Positions 6,905-12,849 of a stretch of 12,849 bases of DNA are shown here, piece after piece. This stretch comes from Prolixibacteraceae bacterium (GTDB lineage: Bacteria; Bacteroidota; Bacteroidia; Bacteroidales; Prolixibacteraceae), in the NCBI GenBank assembly GCA_003537645.1, contig DPRM01000060.1, positions 40,787 to 53,635 of the forward strand, given 5' to 3'. The notes under the pieces were generated by a model. It searched no databases and had not been told where the DNA came from. It saw nothing but the letters and a program-made list of their open reading frames with translations. A program made the translations under genes and the position numbers. Each line of letters begins with the position of its first letter. Positions within the stretch are counted from its first letter, which is position 1.

Positions 6905-8842
6905 CTATTTTCGGGTAATCTTAAACTCCGTCCTGCGGTTTAAAGCGCGCCCTTCAATTGTTTCGTTCGAACTTATAGGCTGCGAATACCCAAATCCCCT
7001 GAAAGTCATCCGATATTTTTCAATTCCGGTATTAATCAGGTATTTGTACACTTCTTCTGCCCGCGATTCAGAAAGTTTCCGGTTCATATCTTCGCCACCA
7101 ACATTATCTGTATGACCTTCCAATTCGATATATAAAGACTTGTTCGTAATCAGAAAATCGATCAGTCGTTGAAGTTCAACCTTCGATTGGGGCAATAATT
7201 CATACGATCCGGTATTGAAAAATACATTTCGAAGAACTACCGAACCGCCAACTTCTATCTCGTTTAGCTTAATTTCAAGTATATAAGGATCAATTATTTC
7301 CATCCGTTCTTTCATCTGAAAGTTCTGCGAATAGAATAAATATCCTTCCTTCGAAACATTGAAAGCATACTCTTTTCCAAGTGGAAGGCACATTAAAAAT
7401 TCGCCGCTTTCGTCGCACGACTCTGTTTTTATTACTGAAGTTGAATTGCCAAGATCAACCAACTCGACTTTGGCATTGAGCGGCTGCCCCGAAACAGCAT
7501 CCCTCACCCTGCCCTTTATGTACGAAACCGCGGTTGGCCGGGCTTTTTGATGCAATTCAAACGAATAAATATCCATTCGCTGCGAGCCTGGCCGATCGGA
7601 TGAATAATATGCATTTTTTCCCGATGCGTCCACAATCAAACCCTGCTCGTCTTTGAAAGAGTTAATAGGGTAACCAATATTGTGAGGTTTTGTCCATACG
7701 GAATCATTTTTTAATCGACTGTAAAACATATCGAAACCGCCCATTCCGGGCCAGTAGTCGGATGCAAAATATAAAGTTTTCCCATCGGAATGTATAAACG
7801 GCGACATCTCGTTTCCGGGAGTGTTAATAGAATCGCCAAGATTGACCGCATCGCCCCAAACAGGTAATCCATTTTTTGTAAAAGCCAGCAATTTACATTT
7901 CCAGATGTCCATACCGCCTTTTCCTCCGCGACGGCTGCTCACAAAATAAAGCGATTCCCCATTGGCCGAAATCGAAGGCTGTGATTCCCACGCAGGCGAA
8001 TTTACTGGTTCGCCCGCATTTTGTGGCAGCGACCAAACGCCGCAATCATTTCTCGAAAAATAGATATCACAACTGCCAAAACCATCGTTTCTGTTACAGG
8101 CAGTATAAAATAACAAGTTACCGTCGGTCGAAATTGATTGCGCCCCCTCATTGTAAATTGTATTTATTGAAGCAAGAGGTTCACTTGGCTGCCATTCATT
8201 ATTTACCAGTTTCGAAGTGTAAAAATCTTCCTGAGCGATGAGCTGGCCTTGTCCGGTTGGATTAAAAGTATCAGCTAAGCGTGTAAAAATAATCGTATTT
8301 CCATCAATGGTTATACTTGGCCAATAATCGTCGTTTGCCGAATTAATGTTTGGCCCAAGATTTACCGATTCGAAAGGTACAGGTTGCTTTAATAGCTTTT
8401 CGGCACCTCTGCATTTTTCAATACTTTGCTTAGCTCTATCAGCAAAAGTTCCTTTTTCACCGGCAAAACTGAGATATTTCCTGAAGGATTCAACAGCTTT
8501 TTGATAATAACCCGATCGATAACTGGCATTTCCAAGCGAATAATACATTTTTGGAAACAGAGTCGGATTAATTCGTATAGCAGATTCAAGCGATTTAATT
8601 TGCAAAGAAACAGAGTCCATTTCCTGATAAATATCCGATTTCATCAGGTAAACTTCCAGAAAATCAGGATCTAAAGCAAGGGCATCATCCAACATTGCCA
8701 GTGATTTGCCATACAGATAGTTTGCGGAGGCCTGTTTAGCCTGTTCAAAAAGCTTGATCGCTTTTTTGTTGTTTGTTGAATAGCTTTGCGAGAAAGAAGA
8801 GCCGCTAAGTAATACAAATATTAGAATAAGGCGGATTTTCAT
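6905..8842 (-). CDS. OmpA-family envelope protein with TPR, PD40 propeller and CRD domains
   Basis: 645 residues. Signal peptide 1-19 (MKIRLILIFVLLSGSSFSQ) has no lipobox Cys. TPR-like helices fill about 22-145. Next come five PD40/WD40-like repeats in 155-430, each with a core such as SITIDGNTIIFTR, SISTDGNLLFYTA, SISANGESLYFVSS or FIHSDGKTLYFASD. A carboxypeptidase-regulatory-like beta domain covers about 440-520 (IKGRVRDAVSGQPL). The OmpA C-terminal peptidoglycan-binding domain covers about 535-645 (LEGHTDN at 574-580, NRRTEF at 635-640). The protein should anchor to peptidoglycan from the outer-membrane side. The same domain order occurs in PorE of the Porphyromonas type IX secretion system, but PorE is a lipoprotein, so I call this PorE-like only in architecture. 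The start at ATG 8842 gives a clean signal peptide; a TTG at 8851 would add three residues. Convergent with the hemerythrin gene. Confidence 0.87.
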   Translation of the reverse strand: MKIRLILIFVLLSGSSFSQSYSTNNKKAIKLFEQAKQASANYLYGKSLAMLDDALALDPDFLEVYLMKSDIYQEMDSVSLQIKSLESAIRINPTLFPKMYYSLGNASYRSGYYQKAVESFRKYLSFAGEKGTFADRAKQSIEKCRGAEKLLKQPVPFESVNLGPNINSANDDYWPSITIDGNTIIFTRLADTFNPTGQGQLIAQEDFYTSKLVNNEWQPSEPLASINTIYNEGAQSISTDGNLLFYTACNRNDGFGSCDIYFSRNDCGVWSLPQNAGEPVNSPAWESQPSISANGESLYFVSSRRGGKGGMDIWKCKLLAFTKNGLPVWGDAVNLGDSINTPGNEMSPFIHSDGKTLYFASDYWPGMGGFDMFYSRLKNDSVWTKPHNIGYPINSFKDEQGLIVDASGKNAYYSSDRPGSQRMDIYSFELHQKARPTAVSYIKGRVRDAVSGQPLNAKVELVDLGNSTSVIKTESCDESGEFLMCLPLGKEYAFNVSKEGYLFYSQNFQMKERMEIIDPYILEIKLNEIEVGGSVVLRNVFFNTGSYELLPQSKVELQRLIDFLITNKSLYIELEGHTDNVGGEDMNRKLSESRAEEVYKYLINTGIEKYRMTFRGFGYSQPISSNETIEGRALNRRTEFKITRK

Positions 8843-9112
8843 ATCAATCAAATTGTTGGAACGAATTTATAATTTATTCTATGGCTTCAATTTTCTTTGG
8901 AAACTTTTAGCCCTTTTTGTCGTATTTTAGTTTATCTCATTTTTTCATATCAACCATAATAAACACATTATCAGTAACTCAAAAAAATGAAAATTATTTT
9001 TTCAAAAAAAAGATTGTAATATTTATTTATTTTTTCATAGTTTAACAATCAAATAATAAAACTTTTTATAAACTTTTAAAATCTTAATTATCAAACTTTT
9101 AGATTTTCTGAA
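8843..9112. other. AT-rich intergenic region, no gene seen
   Basis: 270 bases between the divergent OmpA and small-protein starts, strongly AT-rich with long A and T runs (for example around 8983-9010). It must hold the promoters of both genes, but I find no match to TAnnTTTG on either strand. A weak A/T hairpin (TGAAAA/TTTTCA near 8988-9004) is not more than the composition predicts. No tRNA, repeat or coding frame is apparent. Confidence 0.5.
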
Positions 9113-9310
9113 ATGAAAACAAACAAGAATCTGAAAATTACTAAGAAAGGGGTTCTCTCTTTAAAAACAGATGGCGATACAATTAAAGGACCTAAATTAC
9201 AGAAGGACAAGAGCTCTAAAAAAAGATTGTCGATATATGACGATTTTTCAGATGAAAATCCTAACGAACTTGATTATAATTCTGACGACGACGATTTAGA
9301 TTATGCTTAA
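9113..9310 (+). CDS. Small charged protein of unknown function
   Basis: 65 residues; I do not recognise it. Charge is split sharply. Residues 1-40 are basic and lysine-rich (MKTNKNLKITKKG...KLQKDKSSKKR), and residues 41-65 are very acidic with Asp-Asp runs and three Tyr, ending DDDDLDYA. It has no hydrophobic segment, signal peptide or cysteine, so it is probably a soluble and possibly disordered cytoplasmic protein. Reasons to think it is real: an ATG start after AT-rich upstream DNA, no gene on the other strand, and a strong intrinsic terminator about 65 bases after its stop. It sits alone between two minus-strand transcription units. A charge-neutralising or nucleic-acid-binding role could be imagined but nothing shows it. 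The 58 bases up to the terminator hold nothing clear. Confidence 0.6.
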   Translation: MKTNKNLKITKKGVLSLKTDGDTIKGPKLQKDKSSKKRLSIYDDFSDENPNELDYNSDDDDLDYA

Positions 9311-9368
9311 AACAAAAACACTATAAAATAAATTGCATCCCAAGGGGCTGACATTTAGTAATATAAAT

Positions 9369-9399
9369 AAAAAAAGACCAGAATTTCTGGTCTTTTTTT
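9369..9399. terminator. Bidirectional intrinsic terminator
   Basis: GACCAG (9376-9381), loop AATTT, CTGGTC (9387-9392), with seven A before and seven T after. The symmetry means it can stop transcription from both sides: the small plus-strand gene ending at 9310 and the minus-strand oxidoreductase operon ending at 9423. It is the cleanest terminator in the window. Confidence 0.88.
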
Positions 9400-9422
9400 A
9401 TTTATTCAGATATTTGATTGAA

Positions 9423-10772
9423 CTACAATTTTGGAGGTTCCCAGCCCTTATGGTATTCGCGTCCCCAAAGTTTCATAGCATCCTTGTCTAAAATCCGGCC
9501 GGTTTGGCTGTCAACTTTGAACGATTTGTTGATACGCGATGAAATATTGGCATAGTGGGTCATCATTTGACTGATAGCGCCTTCTTCAATTGGAGAATTG
9601 AGTTTGGTTTCAGTTCCGCGAATTACATTAAAAAAGTTTGCAACGTGTCCGTCAGTCATGTCGCCACCACCTCCAAGAGCAGTTCCGGCTTCGCTTCCCG
9701 ATGATTTGCTGTCTTTCACCTTTTTGCCGCTACGGTCGAACAGTGTGTACCCTTCGCGATTTACAAAAACAGAACCTTCGCTTCCGTAAATAATTGTTCC
9801 ACGATCCGATCCGTAGGTTTTATGTCCGTTGCGGCTTTTTCCATCCCATTTGATTACTTTATTTCCGGGGAAGCGGAACGTTGCATCCATAGTGTCGTAC
9901 ATTTCCCATCCATCGTTCAGGAAATGGCGTTTAGCCGCTTCACATTCAACGTAATCCGGATATTTTACCTGAAGTGCCCAACGTGCAATATCCAGTTCGT
10001 GAGTGGCGTTGTTGCCGGTTTCGGCAGTTCCCCAATTCCATCCGTACCAGTGCCAGTTGTAATCCCAAATGTCGTGCATGTATTCGACCCTCGGAGCTGG
10101 TCCCTGAAAAAGTTCCCAGTCCAATCCTTCTGGAACAGGTGCTTTTTTAGGCACCGGACATTCGCCACGGGTATTTGCGTAGAATGCAACTGCCTTGTAA
10201 ACATCACCAATCGCTCCTTTGTGAATTTCAGAAATAATTTCCTGCGATTCTTTGGAAGAGCGTTGCTGATTGCCCATTTGCACCACTTTACCGTATTTTT
10301 TGGTAAAAGCTACAAGCAGTTCACCTTCGCGCGGATTGTGGCTGCATGGTTTTTCAATGTAAACATGTTTGCCGGCCTGCATTGCCAGCCAGGTGCCCGG
10401 AGCATGCCAGTGATCAGGAGTCGCGTTGAAAATAGCATCAACACTCTGGTCGTTCCAGATTTCATGAATATCGTTCACTAATTTGGCTTTTCCTGAAACT
10501 TTCCCGTTCAGATCCTTACCTACTTTGTCGCGCTGCTTTTTCATTACATCGCAAATGTAGGCCACATCCACATTGTTATTTTTGTCCTGAAGTGATGCAT
10601 AATAAGCACCTACACGGCGTCCGCAGCCCATTAGCGCCACACTTAGGCGATCGTTGGCACCAACAATGCGCGAATAACTCTTTGCGCTAAATCCAGTGGC
10701 CATTCCTCCGATGGTAATTCCGGCAGCACCAACAGCAACATTGCGAATAAATTCTCTACGATTTGTACTCAT
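9423..10772 (-). CDS. Tat-exported Gfo/Idh/MocA-family oxidoreductase
   Basis: 449 residues. The N-terminus is a twin-arginine signal (Arg5-Arg6 in NRREFIRNVAVGAAG, then a hydrophobic Gly/Ala stretch to about 30), so it is folded with its cofactor in the cytoplasm and exported. The NAD(P)-binding Rossmann motif is ALMGCGRRVGA (47-56), followed by NATPDHWHA (117-124) and the conserved EKP (140-142). The substrate-side motif is TGNNATHELDIARW (252-265). Family members oxidise or reduce sugar hydroxyls. Exported Bacteroidota members paired with DUF1080 proteins are known to oxidise the C3 hydroxyl of glycosides. It lies 20 bases downstream of the DUF1080 gene on the same strand, so the two form an operon ending at the terminator at 9369-9399. 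The exact substrate cannot be read from sequence. Confidence 0.9.
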   Translation of the reverse strand: MSTNRREFIRNVAVGAAGITIGGMATGFSAKSYSRIVGANDRLSVALMGCGRRVGAYYASLQDKNNNVDVAYICDVMKKQRDKVGKDLNGKVSGKAKLVNDIHEIWNDQSVDAIFNATPDHWHAPGTWLAMQAGKHVYIEKPCSHNPREGELLVAFTKKYGKVVQMGNQQRSSKESQEIISEIHKGAIGDVYKAVAFYANTRGECPVPKKAPVPEGLDWELFQGPAPRVEYMHDIWDYNWHWYGWNWGTAETGNNATHELDIARWALQVKYPDYVECEAAKRHFLNDGWEMYDTMDATFRFPGNKVIKWDGKSRNGHKTYGSDRGTIIYGSEGSVFVNREGYTLFDRSGKKVKDSKSSGSEAGTALGGGGDMTDGHVANFFNVIRGTETKLNSPIEEGAISQMMTHYANISSRINKSFKVDSQTGRILDKDAMKLWGREYHKGWEPPKL

Positions 10773-10792
10773 GGTTTATCGATTTTAGTTTA

Positions 10793-12118
10793 TTAAAGTT
10801 TTCTGATTTTTAAGCTTCTGAATTGTACCTGATCCTGATGGTACTGAAGCATAATTGGGGCTTCCTTTACCATGCCAAAATCTTTGAATTCAGCATATTT
10901 ACTGCGTGCCACCAATGCTTTGTAAATGCTCGAACCACGCACATATTCAACTACTTTCATGCCATTCAGCCAATGTTCGATACGATTATCAGGATAAACC
11001 ACAATGCGCCCAATATTCCATTGACCTGCGGGTTTGATGAACCTATCCTGTTTATCCGCCGGAATCAGATCGTAAAGTGATGCCATTGTGCGATTTCCAA
11101 CTACGCCCATTTTGGCATCCGGATGTTTTTTATCATCAAGCACCTGATATTCCAAACCAATAGAAGGTCCTCCGTTTCCGGTAAAATATTTCACACCGCT
11201 GTTGGCACCTTCAGCAAAATTAAATTCGAACTGAAATTCGAAAGCCGAGAATTTTTCTTCAGAAACGATGTCAGTACCTTTAACTTTTGCAACAGCCATC
11301 ATGGTTCCTTCTTCCACTTTCCATCCTTCTGAAGGAAATTTATCCTGACCGGCAGCTTTCCATCCAGTTGTTGTTGTTCCATCGAAAAGCATTTTCCATC
11401 CCTGTGTCTTTTCTGCCTGACAGAGAGTATTGGGTAATAAATTCACAACAAAAACGTCTGCCGTTTCAGTAGCTTTTAAACCGGTAGTTTTAATACGGAT
11501 ATTTTTCCAGCGGATTTGTTGCCCGGGCTGAACATCTTTCCCGATAGAGTGAACCTGAAGTGCAATTAATCCGCTCGAAGTCATATCGTCGAGAACATAA
11601 GCCACCGGCACACCGTTCACCCAGGTGCGGATACTGCTGCCAACACACTCGATGCGGTAATGATTCCATTCACCTAATTTAAAAGCCGGTTTGGCAGCAG
11701 GATTTAATTCGCCTGTATAAAGCCATCCGCGACGGGCTTCGTCGTAAATACCGCCACTCCAGGCCCGCGCCGAAGGATCAACTTCACATTGATATCCGTG
11801 AACACGACCATTCATCACTTCCGGATTGCTGATACTGCGGAACTGAATTCCTGAATTCATTTCGTTAGCCACCAACAAGTCTAGTTCAAGAATGAAATCC
11901 CCATAATTTATATCGGTAGCTAAAAACGAATTTGGAGTGTTTGCAACAGTTGTACCTACAATTTCTCCTTTTTCGACATGGTATTTTGCCTGGCCATTTA
12001 ATTGATGCCAGCCGGTCAGATTTTTACCGTTAAAAAGCGCTTGCCAGCCGTCTTTACTTTTTGCTGAAACTGTTATAGTTAACAACAATAGGGAGAGTAA
12101 AATTTGAAATTTTCTCAT
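10793..12118 (-). CDS. Secreted tandem DUF1080 (3-keto-glycoside hydrolase/lyase-like) protein
   Basis: 441 residues with a Sec signal peptide (1-19, FQILLSLLLLTITVSA; no lipobox) and two tandem DUF1080 (PF06439, concanavalin-like) domains. Domain 1, about 23-212: WQALFNGKNLTGWHQ, NSGIQFRS, GYQCEVDPSARAW and GEWNHYRIECVGSSIRTWVNG. Domain 2, about 238-441: WKMLFDGTTTTGWKAAG, NSGVKYFTG, GLEYQVLDD and GQWNIGRIVVYPDNRIEHWLNG. DUF1080 members cleave 3-keto-glycosides made by partner oxidoreductases, either as 3-keto-disaccharide hydrolases or as 1,2-lyases. The next gene encodes such a partner, which supports the same role here. The protein is expected in the periplasm or outside. Each domain keeps the core W, NSG and WxxNG motifs, so both may be active, or one may bind substrate. 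First gene of the two-gene unit. Confidence 0.88.
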   Translation of the reverse strand: MRKFQILLSLLLLTITVSAKSKDGWQALFNGKNLTGWHQLNGQAKYHVEKGEIVGTTVANTPNSFLATDINYGDFILELDLLVANEMNSGIQFRSISNPEVMNGRVHGYQCEVDPSARAWSGGIYDEARRGWLYTGELNPAAKPAFKLGEWNHYRIECVGSSIRTWVNGVPVAYVLDDMTSSGLIALQVHSIGKDVQPGQQIRWKNIRIKTTGLKATETADVFVVNLLPNTLCQAEKTQGWKMLFDGTTTTGWKAAGQDKFPSEGWKVEEGTMMAVAKVKGTDIVSEEKFSAFEFQFEFNFAEGANSGVKYFTGNGGPSIGLEYQVLDDKKHPDAKMGVVGNRTMASLYDLIPADKQDRFIKPAGQWNIGRIVVYPDNRIEHWLNGMKVVEYVRGSSIYKALVARSKYAEFKDFGMVKEAPIMLQYHQDQVQFRSLKIRKL

Positions 12119-12151
12119 GTGTTAATTTGGTTTTTGATTTAGATTATAAAT

Positions 12152-12171
12152 TTCCGTGTGCGATAACGGAA
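12152..12171. promoter_or_regulatory. Inverted repeat at the predicted DUF1080 transcription start
   Basis: TTCCGT (12152-12157) and ACGGAA (12166-12171) flank eight bases. The dyad abuts the -7 element at 12172-12179 and covers the expected start site, where a repressor would block transcription. It could instead form a small hairpin at the 5' end of the mRNA. No regulator gene is in the window. Confidence 0.35.
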
Positions 12172-12205
12172 CAAATTTATAAATTTAAATGAATGTTGAT
12201 ACAAT
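12172..12205 (-). promoter_or_regulatory. Promoter of the DUF1080/oxidoreductase operon
   Basis: On the minus strand, TAAATTTG (12179-12172) matches TAnnTTTG. The upstream element is an imperfect ATTG (12205-12202) at a spacing of 22 bases. The start of transcription would be near 12165, leaving a leader of about 45 bases before ATG 12118. Confidence 0.42.
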
Positions 12206-12291
12206 GTTTTTGAGCACAAAGAATTCCAGAAGAGAAAAGTTTTGCAATTAAAATTAAAACCATCCTGTAATAGCATCGAGTACAAAAACGT

Positions 12292-12299
12292 TAAATTTG
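12292..12299 (+). promoter_or_regulatory. -7 promoter element upstream of the antitoxin remnant and symporter
   Basis: TAAATTTG matches TAnnTTTG, 25 bases before ATG 12325. No TTTG is found at the usual 19-21 base distance. If used, it would drive the short frame at 12325 and the symporter together. Confidence 0.35.
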
Positions 12300-12324
12300 T
12301 AGCAGGAACTAAACAATTGAATTT

Positions 12325-12429
12325 ATGAATTTAGAAACACAAAGAATAAACATCATAAGCTGGGTCTCTCATTTACAGGATGAAGTGATGACCGAATGCA
12401 TTGAAAAAAATCAATCACCCGAAAGTTAG
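12325..12429 (+). pseudogene. 34-codon remnant resembling the N-terminus of a Bacteroidota antitoxin-like protein
   Basis: The short frame begins MNLETQRINIISWVSHLQD and stops at TAG after residue 34. The pattern of a polar start, then xxIxWVSxLxD, resembles small Bacteroidota antitoxin-like proteins (about 70-80 residues, found beside RelE/HigB-type toxins), as recalled from the family and not searched. Here the second half and any toxin gene are missing; only about 19 bases separate the stop from the symporter. It is likely a decayed end of a toxin-antitoxin locus, but it could also be a short translated leader for the symporter. A run of seven A (12406-12412) lies near its end, but no reading-frame change restores a longer antitoxin. 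Confidence 0.35.
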
Positions 12430-12448
12430 AAAATATGATATTCCTTTA

Positions 12449-12849
12449 ATGAAGTCTATCATCCTGATTGTTTACGCTTTAATCCTTTTTCTGATTGGAA
12501 TTCACTCGTACCTGAAAATCAAAACTCCGTTTGACTATTTTCTGGCAGGAAAAAAAACGGGTATTTGGCAGATCTCCGGAAGTTTGCTTGCCACCATTCT
12601 GGGCGGATCGGCTATTCTTGGAACGATTGGATTGGCAGAGAGCCAATCGTGGGCATCAGCATGGTACATTCTGGCTGCCAGTTTAGGTTTGTTCGGATTA
12701 CTTCCGATTGTAAGGAAAGTTTACTCAAAAGGTAAATTTACCTTGCCCGAGCTCATCGGCCAGTATTACGGCGAATCGGCCCGCAAAGTCACTTCAGTCA
12801 TTATTCCAATTGCCTGGCTCGGAATTGTTGCAGCTCAAATTATTGCAGG
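12449..12849 (+). CDS. Sodium:solute symporter (SSS family), N-terminal part
   Basis: 133 codons visible, open to the right edge; full-length family members have about 450-550 residues. An inner-membrane Na+-coupled transporter with the LeuT fold; the substrate is unknown. Membrane segments are seen at about 3-19, 44-63, 70-87 and 115-133. Family text includes FDYFLAGKKTGIWQISGSLL (the DYFLAG motif after the first helix), GGSAILGTIGLAE in the sodium-site helix, and KGKFTLPELIGQYYG, which matches the F.TLPE/YG region. ATG 12449 gives the usual start with helix 1 directly after MKS. No Shine-Dalgarno. It is divergent from the DUF1080 operon, so a sugar-related substrate is possible, but only position suggests this. 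Confidence 0.85.
   Translation, partial: MKSIILIVYALILFLIGIHSYLKIKTPFDYFLAGKKTGIWQISGSLLATILGGSAILGTIGLAESQSWASAWYILAASLGLFGLLPIVRKVYSKGKFTLPELIGQYYGESARKVTSVIIPIAWLGIVAAQIIA

Noticed and set aside
9822..10481. Long open frame on the plus strand inside the oxidoreductase gene
   Set aside because: It is antisense to a gene with clear motifs and its translation shows no recognisable domain; an antisense open frame caused by codon composition.
10823..11472. Plus-strand open frames inside the DUF1080 gene
   Set aside because: Antisense to a gene with two recognised domains; low-complexity translations rich in Phe and His, no start signals.
1..12849. Insertion sequences, CRISPR arrays, tRNA or rRNA genes
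   Set aside because: Scanned by eye on both strands; no transposase, no regularly spaced direct repeats and no tRNA-like cloverleaf text was found.

Overview
The window looks like chromosomal DNA from a member of the Bacteroidota, probably a marine or sediment Bacteroidales relative (Prolixibacteraceae/Marinilabiliales type; this is inference). Three things point there. Several upstream regions carry the Bacteroidota promoter form TTTG / TAnnTTTG, and starts lack a Shine-Dalgarno sequence. The gene types fit: an OmpA protein with TPR and PD40 repeats, a short TatD, tandem DUF1080 proteins and a Tat-exported Gfo/Idh/MocA oxidoreductase. Intergenic DNA is AT-rich while coding DNA is of moderate GC.

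Layout. 1-1683 (minus, runs off the left edge): secreted trypsin-fold protease of the lysyl-endopeptidase type. 1791-2441 (plus): TatD-family metal hydrolase, divergent from the protease. 2494-6421 (plus): methionine biosynthesis unit, consisting of a consensus promoter, a 31-codon leader peptide with five Met codons in its last ten, a 16-bp hairpin that begins at the leader stop codon, a divergent aspartokinase homologue, MetY and MetA, with a perfect hairpin between metY and metA. 6496-6903 (plus): bacteriohemerythrin. 6905-8842 (minus): large OmpA-family envelope protein. 8843-9112: AT-rich non-coding DNA. 9113-9310 (plus): small charged protein of unknown function. 9369-9399: bidirectional terminator. 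9423-12118 (minus): two-gene export-targeted sugar unit (tandem DUF1080 protein, then oxidoreductase). 12325-12429: short antitoxin-like remnant. 12449-12849 (plus, runs off the right edge): sodium:solute symporter.

How the genes fit together. MetA carries Glu111, the residue associated with acetyl-CoA use. It should make O-acetylhomoserine, which MetY converts to homocysteine (or methionine) by direct sulfhydrylation. The leader peptide and hairpin look like a ribosome-mediated methionine attenuator for this operon, which I regard as the most interesting item here. The first structural gene has an aspartokinase fold with two ACT domains, but it has lost or changed most of the usual catalytic and nucleotide-binding residues, so it may act as a sensor rather than an enzyme. 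The DUF1080/oxidoreductase pair resembles 3-keto-glycoside degradation modules of gut Bacteroides and would act outside the cytoplasm.
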